Source: Nocardia kruczakiae NBRC 101016 (GTDB lineage: Bacteria > Actinomycetota > Actinomycetes > Mycobacteriales > Mycobacteriaceae). Taken from it: a stretch of DNA of 64,000 nucleotides. Positions within the stretch are counted from its first letter, which is position 1. Each line of letters begins with the position of its first letter. The notes beneath the pieces were generated by a model that saw nothing but the letters and a program-made list of their open reading frames with translations, was not told where the DNA came from and searched no databases. Position numbers and translations under genes: made by a program. Location of the stretch: NCBI RefSeq assembly GCF_001612965.1, contig NZ_BDBL01000005.1, forward strand, positions 1-64,000, written 5' to 3'. Shown here in pieces: positions 1-8,376 of this stretch.

Positions 1-428
1 GACGGAGTGGTTCAGGGACGAGAGAATCACAGACGAGGTCAGCTAACAGACAGTGAACGCTCGGAGTTCATTTATTCAGATCGCGTTCACCGTGCGTGGA
101 CCGCCGTGCGGATGGCGGCTGAAACCCTCAGTGCGAGTGCTGGTTTCTCGCGAGTCGCATCGTGGAACGAATCGCGGCCCACCTGCTGTTTGTGGCTGTT
201 ATCACAAATTATCAGTGCTTGAAGGCGAATTCGAACCGCGAAATTTCGTGCCAGTAATCAGAAACCGTCGCCGGTGCGTAGTCCGCACGTCGCACCCGGT
301 GCGATCGCGATCGGACCGGGCAGGGGCAAATCCAGGCGTTGCCGGACCGTTGTTACGGCCGGGTGGCCTGCGCTGTCTGGTGACTCGAGCGACAATGTGC
401 CCATGGCCGTCCTCGACGAAACCACGAC
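1..428. other. Left-edge stretch without a recognisable gene
   Basis: No open frame here has a family resemblance or a convincing ribosome site. The frames that cross it run into, or opposite to, the TetR gene that begins at 429. It is less GC-rich than the coding DNA that follows, especially around 180-250, as expected of a promoter-bearing upstream region. The only structure seen is one short inverted repeat, listed separately. The upstream neighbour lies outside the window. Confidence 0.6.
189..208. promoter_or_regulatory. Inverted repeat upstream of TetR gene
   Basis: TTTGTG (189-194) and CACAAA (203-208) are perfect 6-bp arms around an 8-bp AT-rich spacer, in a stretch that is AT-rich for this genome. 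It lies 220 bp before the TetR gene at 429. It could be an operator or part of a promoter, but 6-bp arms also occur by chance, so this is only a candidate. Confidence 0.25.
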
Positions 429-1058
429 ATGGCGTCGCTGACCCGCCCCGGCTCGCGGTCTCGTGAGCGCGACGAACGGCGTGACGCGGTGGAGCGGCGG
501 GTGCTCGCGGCCGTGGATCGGCTGCTGGATACGGGCGTCACCTACACCGAACTGCCGGTGGCCCGGATCGCCGCCGAGGCCGATATCGCCCGCTCCACCT
601 TCTACCGCTACTTTCCCGACAAGAGCCAACTGCTGATCCGGATGGCCGAGCTCGCGACCGACGATCAATTTCGCACGGCCGAACTGTGGTGGGCCGCGGA
701 TCACCTCGACGGAGAGGCCGGGGTGGTCACCGCGATGCGGCTGATGATCGCCGGAAGCCGGGCACACCACCGCGTGTTGCGTGCCCTCACCGAGGTGGCG
801 GGCTACGACCGCGATGTGGGTCGCTATTGGCAGGAGCGGGTCCAGCGCTTCACCGAACTCGTCCGCCTGCGGCTGGATCGCGAACGCGCGGCCGGCCGGA
901 TTCCCGCCGATTTGGAGGTCGAGGCTACTGCCATCGCCCTGACCTGCATGGTCGAGCGTGCCATCGACTTCACTTTCGGTGCCGGACATCCGGTGGACGA
1001 CGAGCAGCTGGCCCGAGCGCTGGGACGCGCGATCTGGCAGACGGTCTACGCCTCGTGA
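429..1058 (+). CDS. TetR/AcrR family transcriptional regulator
   Basis: 209 residues, the usual TetR size. The N-terminal helix-turn-helix lies at about residues 20-65, with the family signature VARIAAEADIARSTFYRYF and the following DKSQLL. The C-terminal two thirds are helical and not recognisable by ligand. The ATG at 429 is chosen because the HTH starts about 25 residues later. The stop overlaps the GTG of the downstream kinase-like gene (GTGA at 1055-1058), so the two are translationally coupled and the regulator probably controls that gene. Family call is firm; the target is inferred. Confidence 0.85.
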   Translation: MASLTRPGSRSRERDERRDAVERRVLAAVDRLLDTGVTYTELPVARIAAEADIARSTFYRYFPDKSQLLIRMAELATDDQFRTAELWWAADHLDGEAGVVTAMRLMIAGSRAHHRVLRALTEVAGYDRDVGRYWQERVQRFTELVRLRLDRERAAGRIPADLEVEATAIALTCMVERAIDFTFGAGHPVDDEQLARALGRAIWQTVYAS

Positions 1059-1924
1059 GCGACCTCGCGGCGCATCTGGAGCCGTTGCTGGGCATGCCGG
1101 TGGTGGCCGAGCACATCGTCGGCCACGGGCACGCCTGGACCCTGTATCGGGTGCGGCTCGCGGACGGCCGGGATGCCTTCGTGAAAAGCGCTGTGGGCGA
1201 AACGGGTTCGACCGCGGACCACGCCTTGACTGCCGAGGCCGCGGGTCTGCGCTGGTTGCGCGAGGCCGACGCCGCCGATCTGATCCCACAGGTCCTGGGC
1301 GCCGACGACCGCACTCTGGTCTTGCCGTGGTTGAACTCGGTAGCGCCCAGCTGCGAGGCCGCGGAACGGTTCGGCGCAGCGCTTGCCGACCTGCACGCCC
1401 ACACCGTCGACCGGTACGGCGCCCCGTGGGAGGGTTGTATCGCCACCGTGCCGCAGGACAACGCGATGGTCGCGGGGGAGTGGGGGCCCTGGTATGCCCG
1501 GTATCGACTGCAGCCCCTGCTGCCCGCCGCCGCATCCGTGCTGGGCCGCAACGGTATTCGGCTCATCGAGCGGGTGATCGACGAGATCGGCGAGCTGGCC
1601 GGCCCGCCGGAACCGCCGAGCCGCATTCACGGCGACCTGTGGTCGGGCAACGTGCTGTGGACCGAGCGCGGGGTCATGCTCATCGATCCGGCCGCCCACG
1701 GTGGGCATCGCGAGACCGACCTGGCCATGTTGCGACTGTTCGGCGCTCCGCATCTCGGCCATGTTCTGGGGGCATACCGGGAGCGCTTCCCCCTCGCGCC
1801 CGGCGCGGAACAGCGGATCGCACTGCATCAGCTGTATCCATTGCTGGTGCATGTCGTGCTGTTCGGCGGGGGATACCGGGAGCAGACCGTCGCTGCCGCG
1901 AAAGAGGCTCTGTCCGGAAGGTGA
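1055..1924 (+). CDS. Fructosamine kinase family protein (phosphotransferase)
   Basis: 289 residues from the GTG at 1055. The gene can be read further upstream in frame, but that part lies inside the TetR gene and is rejected. The protein-kinase-like fold is shown by RIHGDLWSGNVLW (catalytic HGD and the following Asn) and VMLIDPAAHGGHRETDLAML (metal-binding Asp). The HGDLWSGN and DPA-x-GxRE-D pattern is that of the fructosamine/ketosamine-3-kinase family, which phosphorylates glycated amines or sugars. It is cytoplasmic, with no signal or membrane segment. Coupled to the TetR gene by a 4-base overlap. The exact substrate cannot be read from sequence. Confidence 0.8.
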   Translation: MSDLAAHLEPLLGMPVVAEHIVGHGHAWTLYRVRLADGRDAFVKSAVGETGSTADHALTAEAAGLRWLREADAADLIPQVLGADDRTLVLPWLNSVAPSCEAAERFGAALADLHAHTVDRYGAPWEGCIATVPQDNAMVAGEWGPWYARYRLQPLLPAAASVLGRNGIRLIERVIDEIGELAGPPEPPSRIHGDLWSGNVLWTERGVMLIDPAAHGGHRETDLAMLRLFGAPHLGHVLGAYRERFPLAPGAEQRIALHQLYPLLVHVVLFGGGYREQTVAAAKEALSGR

Positions 1925-2013
1925 AAGTGTCTGGGCGACAGACTGTTTCCTGATGGGAGCCGATGTGGTCGGCCAGGTGCCGAGCGGAGGGCGAAAGCAG
2001 CGAACATACCGAT

Positions 2014-2040
2014 ATGGAAGTATGCGAATCTGTGCATGTG
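2014..2040 (+). repeat. 27-bp motif copy 1, upstream of the VOC gene
   Basis: First of two related elements on the same strand, sharing ATGGA, TATGCG, ATCT and ATGTG at identical spacing with the copy at 2590-2616 (20 of 27 positions equal). It lies 80 bp before the VOC gene. CATAC (2005-2009) and GTATG (2020-2024) also form an imperfect dyad around it. A shared regulatory site is a reasonable guess. Confidence 0.4.
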
Positions 2041-2119
2041 TGGCCACCATGTCGCCGCAGAGCCACCGACCAACTCGCCGGGGCAAAAACAGCCATGACG
2101 GAGTGACTACGGTCGAGCA

Positions 2120-2506
2120 ATGGAGTTGCGGAGGATTCACCACGCGGCGATCATCGCGTCGGACTATCAGCGATCGAAAACGTTCTATTCCGAGGTGCTC
2201 GGCCTGCGGGTGGTGGCGGAGCACTACCGAGCCGAACGTCGTTCGTGGAAGCTGGATCTCGCACTGCCGGACGGCGCCCAACTGGAGCTCTTCTCGTTCC
2301 CGGATCCGCCGCCCCGGCCGTCGCGGCCCGAGGCGTGCGGCCTGCGTCATCTCGCCTTCGCCGTCGAAGACGTCGCCGCGGCCCTGGCGGAGCTGCGGGG
2401 GAGGGGAGTGGTCGTGGAAGAGGTCCGCGTCGACGAATTCACCGGTCGCCGTTTCGCTTTCTTCTTCGACCCGGACGACTTGCCGCTGGAGTTGTACGAG
2501 GCCTGA
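2120..2506 (+). CDS. VOC family protein, YaeR/GloA2-like
   Basis: 128 residues, a single vicinal-oxygen-chelate (glyoxalase/bleomycin-resistance fold) domain. It follows Escherichia coli YaeR closely along its whole length: IHHAAIIASDYQRSKTFY near the start, RPSRPEACGLRHLAFAV in the middle and FFFDPDDLPLELYE at the end. Likely metal ligands are the early His pair region, the central His (GLRHLAF) and the final Glu. YaeR proteins are small metal-dependent enzymes related to glyoxalase I whose substrate is unsettled. It stands alone between two intergenic regions; copies of a 27-bp motif lie upstream of this gene and of the next one. Confidence 0.9.
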   Translation: MELRRIHHAAIIASDYQRSKTFYSEVLGLRVVAEHYRAERRSWKLDLALPDGAQLELFSFPDPPPRPSRPEACGLRHLAFAVEDVAAALAELRGRGVVVEEVRVDEFTGRRFAFFFDPDDLPLELYEA

Positions 2507-2589
2507 ATCCATTCCGGCCGTTCTCGCGGCCGGAGGCGCCGGCTCTCGGGGCCATATCGGGCGGTATGGGCAACAAAACCCAATATGCG

Positions 2590-2616
2590 ATGGAGATATG
2601 CGCATCTAACTATGTG
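2590..2616 (+). repeat. 27-bp motif copy 2, upstream of the PPIase gene
   Basis: Second copy of the element at 2014-2040: ATGGA, TATGCG, ATCT and ATGTG at the same spacing. It also contains the perfect palindrome ATGCGCAT (2598-2605) and follows another ATATGCG at 2583-2589, giving ATATGCG twice with a 13-bp period. It lies 137 bp before the peptidyl-prolyl isomerase gene. Confidence 0.4.
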
Positions 2617-2752
2617 AGTCCGATCCCGCGCGCCGCAAACTTCCAGCTCGAACAGCGAAAACCAAAAGATGCAGACGACGAAGAAGGTCTCTTCATACGT
2701 CCGAGATGAGGGGTTGTCCGCCGGGTGAGGGCGGCTGCCATACGATGACCGG

Positions 2753-3244
2753 ATGACCACAGTGTTGCTCAACACATCAGCCGGGGACATCACCCTCGAA
2801 TTGGACGAGACGAAGGCGCCGCAAACGGTCGCGAACTTCGTGGACTACGTCAAGTCCGGCCACTACGACGGGACGATCTTCCACCGTGTGATTCCGGGTT
2901 TCATGGTGCAGGGCGGCGGTCTGACCGCCGATATGCAGCAGAAGCCGACGCCCAATCGGGTGCAGAATGAGGCCAAGAACGGGCTGCGCAACGACAAGTA
3001 CACCGTCGCGATGGCGCGTACGGCGGATCCGCATTCGGCCAGTGCCCAGTTCTTCATCAACACGGCGAACAACGACTTCCTGAACTATCCGGGTCAGGAC
3101 GGCTGGGGTTATGCGGTCTTCGGGCGGGTCGTCGACGGTAATGCCGTCGTGGATTCGATCGAGGGTGTCCGCACGGGCTCCAAGGCCGGCCACCAGGATG
3201 TGCCGGTCGAGCCGATCACGATCGTCTCGGCTCAGCTGGCCTGA
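2753..3244 (+). CDS. Peptidyl-prolyl cis-trans isomerase, cyclophilin type
   Basis: 163 residues, one cyclophilin domain filling the chain. FHRVIPGFMVQGGG carries the catalytic Arg and the Phe/Met/Gln pocket, and SASAQFFINTANNDFLN is the second half of the active site. It catalyses cis-trans isomerisation of Xaa-Pro bonds during folding. There is no signal peptide, lipobox or membrane helix, so it should be cytoplasmic like the bacterial PpiA/PpiB short forms. The ATG at 2753 fits the family start (MTTVLLNTSAGDI). Single gene, followed by a convergent SDR. Confidence 0.93.
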   Translation: MTTVLLNTSAGDITLELDETKAPQTVANFVDYVKSGHYDGTIFHRVIPGFMVQGGGLTADMQQKPTPNRVQNEAKNGLRNDKYTVAMARTADPHSASAQFFINTANNDFLNYPGQDGWGYAVFGRVVDGNAVVDSIEGVRTGSKAGHQDVPVEPITIVSAQLA

Positions 3245-3347
3245 CCGGCAGGGCGCGCGCCCCGCATATCCGTCGATTCAGCGCCGCATTGGTAGCGGTG
3301 CCGATGGCGGGTGGTGCGGGGCCGCCGCCATTTGTGGGGTGGTCTCG

Positions 3348-4067
3348 TCAGACCAGGCGGTGGCCGCCTTCGACGTGGAGCACTTCGCCGGTGAGGAAGT
3401 CGTTGTCGAGGACGGCGTGGAAGGCGGCCGCGATATCGGCGGGACGGCCGATGCGGCCGGCGGGCAGTCGGGCGGCCATCGCGGTGAGGCGGGCGTGTTT
3501 GTCGGGGCCGGCGAAATCGTCCCAGATCGGGGTGTCGACCCAGCCGGGTGAGACGGCGTTGACCCGGATCGGCGCAAGTTCCAGCGCCAGCGCACGGACC
3601 ATCCCTTCGAGGGCGGCGTTGGCGGTGGCGACGACCGAGCCGCCGGGAGCGGGACGGTAGGCCGCGATGCCGGAGGTGACGGTGATGGAGTTGGTCACCC
3701 GGCCCGCCGCGTATTTGGCCACCAGCCACGGCCCGAGCACCTTGATATCGAGGACCGTCCGCGCGTCGTGTGCGGGGAGTTCGGTGAGCGGGCCGTATCC
3801 GTGGCGCATGTCGGCGGCGGTGACGACGACGTGATCGACCGTGCCGAGAGTGTCGAAAAGTGCTGCGATGGAGGCTTCGTCGGCGATGTCGACGCGCTGT
3901 GAGCGGACCTGATCGGGATATCCGAGCTGTGCTGTCGCGGCGGTGAGGCGCTCGGTGTCGCGGGCGGCGATGGTGATTCGATGGCCGGCGGGCAGGAGCC
4001 GTTGGGCCAGGGCGAGTCCCATGCCGGAGCTGCCGCCGATGACGAGGGTGTGGGTGGTGTCGGTCAT
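3348..4067 (-). CDS. SDR family protein lacking the YxxxK catalytic pair
   Basis: 239 residues, Rossmann short-chain dehydrogenase fold. GGSSGMGLALAQRL near residue 11 is the NAD(P)-binding glycine motif, and VNAVSPGWVDTPIW and FLTGEVLHVEGG are typical C-terminal SDR segments. Where the active-site Tyr-x-x-x-Lys is expected, the chain reads GGSVVATANAALEG, so neither Tyr nor Lys is at its place. The same replacement occurs in the SDR at 48426. It may bind cofactor and act by another mechanism, or be non-catalytic. Divergent from the HTH regulator at 4169, across 101 bp. Confidence 0.85.
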   Translation of the reverse strand: MTDTTHTLVIGGSSGMGLALAQRLLPAGHRITIAARDTERLTAATAQLGYPDQVRSQRVDIADEASIAALFDTLGTVDHVVVTAADMRHGYGPLTELPAHDARTVLDIKVLGPWLVAKYAAGRVTNSITVTSGIAAYRPAPGGSVVATANAALEGMVRALALELAPIRVNAVSPGWVDTPIWDDFAGPDKHARLTAMAARLPAGRIGRPADIAAAFHAVLDNDFLTGEVLHVEGGHRLV

Positions 4068-4168
4068 GGATCCACCGTGCGGCGCGGCGGGGGCGGTGGG
4101 GAGACCGGCTGTGGCCTGGTCCTGGCGGGGCTACCCCGGCGTGGCTGGGAAGCGGGCACACTGGATGA

Positions 4169-5041
4169 GTGAATGATCGTCGGGCCCTGGGAGAGTTCCT
4201 GCGTGCGCGCCGCGCGCGGGTGCAGCCGTCGCAGGTGGGTCTGCCGCCGGGGACGCGGCGGCGGCAGACGGCGGGTCTGCGCCGCGAGGAGGTGGCGGCG
4301 CTGGCGGGTCTGAGCGTGGACTATTACATCCGGCTGGAACAGGGCCGCGACCGCAATCCGAGCCCGGAGGTGTTGGCGGCGTTGGCGTCGGCGTTGCTGC
4401 TCGATGCCGACGAGGCGGCGCATCTGCACCGGGTGGCGCGACTGGCGGCGGCGCGGTCGGCCGCGGCGGCGGCGCCGGTGGAGCCGGCAGGCCGGGGGAT
4501 GGTGTCACTGCTCGAATCGGTGCGGCCCACACCGGCTTTCGTGCTCGATCAGGTGAGCAATCTGCTGGCGGCCAATCCGGAGGGGTTGCGGTTGCTGTGG
4601 GGTATCGAGGAGTGGGAGCCGCTGCGGCGGAATCTGATTCGGTATGTGTTCACGCATCCGGCGGCGCGGACGGTGTTCGAGGATTGGACCGGGATGGCGC
4701 GCGATTGTGTGGCGCATCTGCGGGTGGTGCAGGGGGCGGGTTCGCATCCGGTGGAGCTGGCCGCGCTGACCGATGAATTGTGCGCCGCGACCGCGGATTT
4801 CGAGGCGCTGTGGGCGCATTACGATGTGCGGGCCAAGCGCGGTACGCGGCGGATGTTCCGGCATCCGGCGGTGGGCCGGATGGAGTTGACGTCGGAGATT
4901 CTGACCGCGGCGGACGGGCAGCGGTTCGTCGCGTTCCAGGCCGAGCCGGGCAGCCCGGACCGCGACGCGGTGACGCTGTTAGGGCTGGTGGGTGATGACG
5001 TACCAGAGCGCGGCGAGGGTGCCGAGCACGAACAGTGGTGA
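4169..5041 (+). CDS. HTH (XRE-type) regulator with MmyB-like ligand domain
   Basis: 290 residues. The N-terminal XRE helix-turn-helix covers about residues 5-85; TAGLRREEVAALAGLSVDYYIRLEQGRD is characteristic of the actinobacterial MmyB-like group (given here as a family pattern at residues 28-55). Residues 100-285 match the MmyB ligand-binding region (a PAS-like fold thought to bind fatty-acid-like ligands). The start is the GTG at 4169, which gives the usual short N-terminus. Divergent from the SDR gene at 4067, its likely target. Its 3' end overlaps the convergent membrane-protein gene by 63 bp. Confidence 0.85.
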   Translation: MNDRRALGEFLRARRARVQPSQVGLPPGTRRRQTAGLRREEVAALAGLSVDYYIRLEQGRDRNPSPEVLAALASALLLDADEAAHLHRVARLAAARSAAAAAPVEPAGRGMVSLLESVRPTPAFVLDQVSNLLAANPEGLRLLWGIEEWEPLRRNLIRYVFTHPAARTVFEDWTGMARDCVAHLRVVQGAGSHPVELAALTDELCAATADFEALWAHYDVRAKRGTRRMFRHPAVGRMELTSEILTAADGQRFVAFQAEPGSPDRDAVTLLGLVGDDVPERGEGAEHEQW

Positions 5042-5689
5042 GATCAGCCAGGTTTCGACCTTGTTGCCGGTGCGGTCGATGATCGGGATCCTCGTGCGGA
5101 TGTCCAGTGGCCAGAACAGCCGGCAGCCGCGGTCGGTGAGGCAGTCGCCGATGAGGTGGGCGAGGGCGCCGAGGCCGACGGAGAACGGCAGCCAGGCTGG
5201 TTTGTCGGAGATCCACTGGTCCATGGCGAAGGTGCCGGCGACGGCGAGTACGGCGATGGTGGCGTAGGAGCGCAGTCCTTCGCCGGGCGGGCAGAGATTC
5301 AGGGCGCGCACGGCGAGGGCGAGCAGGAAGAAGACCAGGCCGAGGGTGAACCAGCGGCCGATCCAGTGTTCGCCGGCCCAGGTGCCGTAGGCGACGGCCG
5401 CGACGAAGGCCAGGGAGTGGGTGGCGTGGCGGTGGCCGCCGGAGACGGTGGAGATGATCTTGCAGGCGGTGTGCGTGATCGGTCCGAGCGCATGCGAGAT
5501 GGTGCCGCTGGGGTGGTCGGCGTCGGGCAGCAGGGCGGCGCCGGCGGTGAGGAAGGTTCCCATGAGCAGGTCGACGGTGCCGAGATGGCCGATCTGCGCG
5601 GCGGGGAAGGTGAGAGTCGAAAGTGGTAGCGCGGCAGCGGCTCCCGCCCACGCGAGCGCACCACTGGTCGCATGTGAATGTCCTAGCAC
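4979..5689 (-). CDS. YdjM-like membrane-bound metal-dependent hydrolase family protein
   Basis: 236 residues. MLGHSHATSGALAWAG at the start, ALLPDADHPSGTIS, GGHRHATHS and ALAHLIGDCLT carry the His/Asp residues of the YdjM/DUF457 inner-membrane family. Several hydrophobic helices lie between them (about residues 10-28, 95-120, 140-160, 205-232). Members are predicted metal-dependent hydrolases; the substrate is unknown. It lies 42 bp downstream of the kinase gene on the same strand and may be cotranscribed with it. It overlaps the convergent HTH regulator by 63 bp. Confidence 0.8.
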   Translation of the reverse strand: MLGHSHATSGALAWAGAAAALPLSTLTFPAAQIGHLGTVDLLMGTFLTAGAALLPDADHPSGTISHALGPITHTACKIISTVSGGHRHATHSLAFVAAVAYGTWAGEHWIGRWFTLGLVFFLLALAVRALNLCPPGEGLRSYATIAVLAVAGTFAMDQWISDKPAWLPFSVGLGALAHLIGDCLTDRGCRLFWPLDIRTRIPIIDRTGNKVETWLISPLFVLGTLAALWYVITHQP

Positions 5690-5731
5690 CGCCTCGAGAT
5701 TAGCCGATCTTGATCGGTGGTCTCGAGCCGG

Positions 5732-8002
5732 TCAGGAGTGGGGGTAGGGGTCGAGGATGCGGTCGAGGGCGTTGAGGTCGGATTCGAGTGCGTAGAAGGT
5801 GCGCAGGGTGATGAGGAAGGCGAAAAGTCCTCCGACGCAGAGGCCGACGATGGGGCCGATGACGGTCTGTTGTTGGTCGGGGGTGAGGAAGACCAGTCCG
5901 GCGGGGACGCCGATGAGTGGTACGCAGGCGGCGACGCCGAGGTAGATGCGGCTGCGGTGGACCATGCGTCGCAGCATGGCGGCGTCGGCGGGGGTGGTGG
6001 CGCCGGCGGCGACCAGACCCGGGTAGTACCAGCGCAGGACGAAGTAGGTGACGGGGAAGTAGGTGTAGACGACGGCGACGCAGGCGGCGACGAGGTTGCA
6101 GGCGATGAGGCTGGTGGTGATGCCGGCGGAGGCGTCGCCGAGGGTGTGCAGTTTGACGAGGAAGACGCCCAGTGCGGCAAGCCATCCCGCGAAGGTGGCC
6201 ACGGCGATGCGGTCGCCGCAGGCGAGGGTGTCGGCGCGGGCGCGGGCGAGGGTGTCGGCGTCGAATTGTCTGCCGCGGCGTAATCCGTTGGGTATCACGA
6301 ACACCGAGCGGCACCAGTACATGAGGGCGGCGATGGCGATCGGGTAGGCGATGGCGATCATGACGATGCCCAGGCGCACCATCTGGTGGGCGGCGTCGGG
6401 GCCGAGGGCGTCGCGGATGAGGCGCAGGTTGTGGGAGCCGAGGTAGAGCCCGGCGAGCAGGTGGCCGAGCAGGCTGGAGAGGGTGACCACGGGCATGGGA
6501 CGCATGCGCAGGCGGGCGCGCAGGCTGTGGGTGGGCGGGTCGACGAGGTCGCGGGCGGCGCGGTCCTGGCTGAGGTCGAGTTGCTGGGCGAGGTCGGCGC
6601 CGGTGGCGTAGCGGTCGGCGGGGTCGGGCGACAGGCAGGTGAGCAGGGCGTGGCGCAGCAGGGCGGGGGTGTCGGGCGGGAGGTCGGCTTCGAAGCGGGC
6701 GGCGATGGGTGTGCGGCGCCGGTCGATCATGGCTTGCAGGGATTCTTCGGTGTCGCCGGTGTCGTGGCCGTCGTCGAAGGGGAGGCGGCCGGTGAGCAGT
6801 TCCCACAGCACGACGGCGAGGGCGTAGAGGTCGGTGCGGGTATCCAGATCCGCAGCGGTCGTGGCCAATTCGGGGTGGCAGGCCTCGAGTTGTTCGGGGG
6901 CCATGTAGGGCAGGGAGCCGCCGAAGTAGGCGACGGGGTTGGCGCCGGGCAGGTGGCGGCTGAAGCTGATGTTGAAGTCGGCGAGTTTGGGTTGGCCGTC
7001 GGCGGTGAGCAGTACGTTGGCGGGTTTGAGGTCGCGGTGCAGGATGCCGCGGCGGTTGGCGTAGTCGAGGGCGGCGGCGAGGCGGCTGCCGAGCCAGGCG
7101 ACGGTTTCGGGCCAGCTGAGCCGGGCGAGTTCGGTGCGGGTGGGGGAGGGCTGGGGTTCGAGGACGCCGCCGGTGGTGGTGGCGGCGTCGATGGCTTCGA
7201 GCAGGAGTTTCCCGTTGCGCTCGGTGGGTGGGGTGCGGCGCAGCATGCGCAGGACGCCGAGCAGGGTGCCGCCGGGCACGTACTGCATGTACATGAGTTT
7301 GAGGTGCTGGTCGGTGATCTGGCGTTGGTCGAAGACGCGCACGATGTGGTCGTGGTCGAGTTGGGCCAGTGTTTGTGGTTCGCTGCCGCGGTCGTGGGAG
7401 ATCTTGACGGCGACGAGGCGTCCCATGGAGCGTTGGCGGGCGAGGAAGACGCGGGCGAATGCGCCTTGGCCGAGGGGCAGCAGCAGGTCGAAGTCGTCGA
7501 CGGTGGCGCCGGGGTTGATGGTGTCGAGTGCGTCGAGGGCGGTGGGGTCGGCGAGCACGGTGGTGCGCAGTCCGGGTGCCGAGGGGGGGAGATCCTCGAA
7601 TCCTTCGGTGATGCGGGCCATCTGGATGGGGTAGTCCTGTTCGTATTCGTCGAGGTCGACGGCGTGGTGGTCGCGGCGGCTGCGGGCGTTGATCTCTTCG
7701 TAGACGAGGTCGGGTGGCAGGGGTGCGGCGGCGAGTTCGGGGAATTGTGCGCGGTAGTCGGCCAGGCGTGGTGCGTCGGTGTCACGTTGCCAGCGTTGGT
7801 GCAGGTCGACCTTGATGAGTTCGATGAGCGCGGAGCGGCGCAGCGCGGGTTCGGCGGGCAGGTGGGCCGACAGATCGGGTGGTTCGCCGGAGGTTTGCCA
7901 TTGTTGGGCGAAGCGGGCGACGAGCGACGTCAGCGCGGTCTGCGTGGCGGTGGCGCGGTCGGCACCGGGGTCGGGTGCGGTTGCGCCGAGGTTGTCGGTC
8001 AT
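5732..8002 (-). CDS. Serine/threonine protein kinase with C-terminal multi-pass membrane domain
   Basis: 756 residues. Residues 1-140 are a helical region (RRSALIELIKVDLHQRW near 55-71, LADYRAQFPEL at 80-90) of the kind I know from planctomycete and myxobacterial kinases. The kinase domain covers about 170-450: glycine loop LGQGAFARV (177-185), VAVK with Lys200, HRDLKPANV (322-330, Asp324), ADFNIS (341-346) where DFG is usual, and YMAPE. Residues 490-740 hold about six to seven hydrophobic segments. It probably phosphorylates Ser/Thr in response to an envelope signal. Unlike PknB-type actinobacterial kinases, the membrane part is multi-pass and there are no PASTA repeats. Confidence 0.88.
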   Translation of the reverse strand: MTDNLGATAPDPGADRATATQTALTSLVARFAQQWQTSGEPPDLSAHLPAEPALRRSALIELIKVDLHQRWQRDTDAPRLADYRAQFPELAAAPLPPDLVYEEINARSRRDHHAVDLDEYEQDYPIQMARITEGFEDLPPSAPGLRTTVLADPTALDALDTINPGATVDDFDLLLPLGQGAFARVFLARQRSMGRLVAVKISHDRGSEPQTLAQLDHDHIVRVFDQRQITDQHLKLMYMQYVPGGTLLGVLRMLRRTPPTERNGKLLLEAIDAATTTGGVLEPQPSPTRTELARLSWPETVAWLGSRLAAALDYANRRGILHRDLKPANVLLTADGQPKLADFNISFSRHLPGANPVAYFGGSLPYMAPEQLEACHPELATTAADLDTRTDLYALAVVLWELLTGRLPFDDGHDTGDTEESLQAMIDRRRTPIAARFEADLPPDTPALLRHALLTCLSPDPADRYATGADLAQQLDLSQDRAARDLVDPPTHSLRARLRMRPMPVVTLSSLLGHLLAGLYLGSHNLRLIRDALGPDAAHQMVRLGIVMIAIAYPIAIAALMYWCRSVFVIPNGLRRGRQFDADTLARARADTLACGDRIAVATFAGWLAALGVFLVKLHTLGDASAGITTSLIACNLVAACVAVVYTYFPVTYFVLRWYYPGLVAAGATTPADAAMLRRMVHRSRIYLGVAACVPLIGVPAGLVFLTPDQQQTVIGPIVGLCVGGLFAFLITLRTFYALESDLNALDRILDPYPHS

Positions 8003-8376
8003 CCCTCGCTCGCTTCGAAATCGGTGGTACCCGGGCCCGGACCCGAGAATAGGTGAATCCTCCCATGAATTCCGGGGAACGTTCCGATGCCGTTACGTTA
8101 TACGGGATTTCGCGCGTACCGTGCGGTGCTGGGAAGCCGGTCGCCGGCGGCGGCGGAATATCGCGAGCGTCGGGCCGGCGGGTTCGGTGGCCGGGGCGGT
8201 GGCGAGGCCGTCTCGCGGGCGGGCCGGATGGCGCTGGGTTAGCTCGGGGGTTGTTCGCGGGTGCGGCGGATTGCGGTCGGGTGCTGGCATTAGCGGATTG
8301 AAGCGAGATAGGCTCCGGGGGATTGTCGAAGGAGCCGAGCGGCCGGATCGGTCGCTCTCGTCGAAAGGGGTCCGCC
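8003..8376. other. Divergent intergenic region between kinase and SCO6745-like gene
   Basis: 374 bp without a credible gene. It should hold the promoters of both flanking genes. A perfect 10-bp palindrome, GGAACGTTCC, is at 8076-8085, with an AT-richer stretch about 8088-8105 just beyond it. A 54-base frame extension of the gene on the right reaches back to 8323 but has no ribosome site and low coding character. Confidence 0.5.

Noticed and set aside
6386..8056. Long plus-strand frame opposite the Ser/Thr kinase
   Set aside because: Gly/Val/Glu-rich text complementary to the kinase gene, which has clear kinase motifs.
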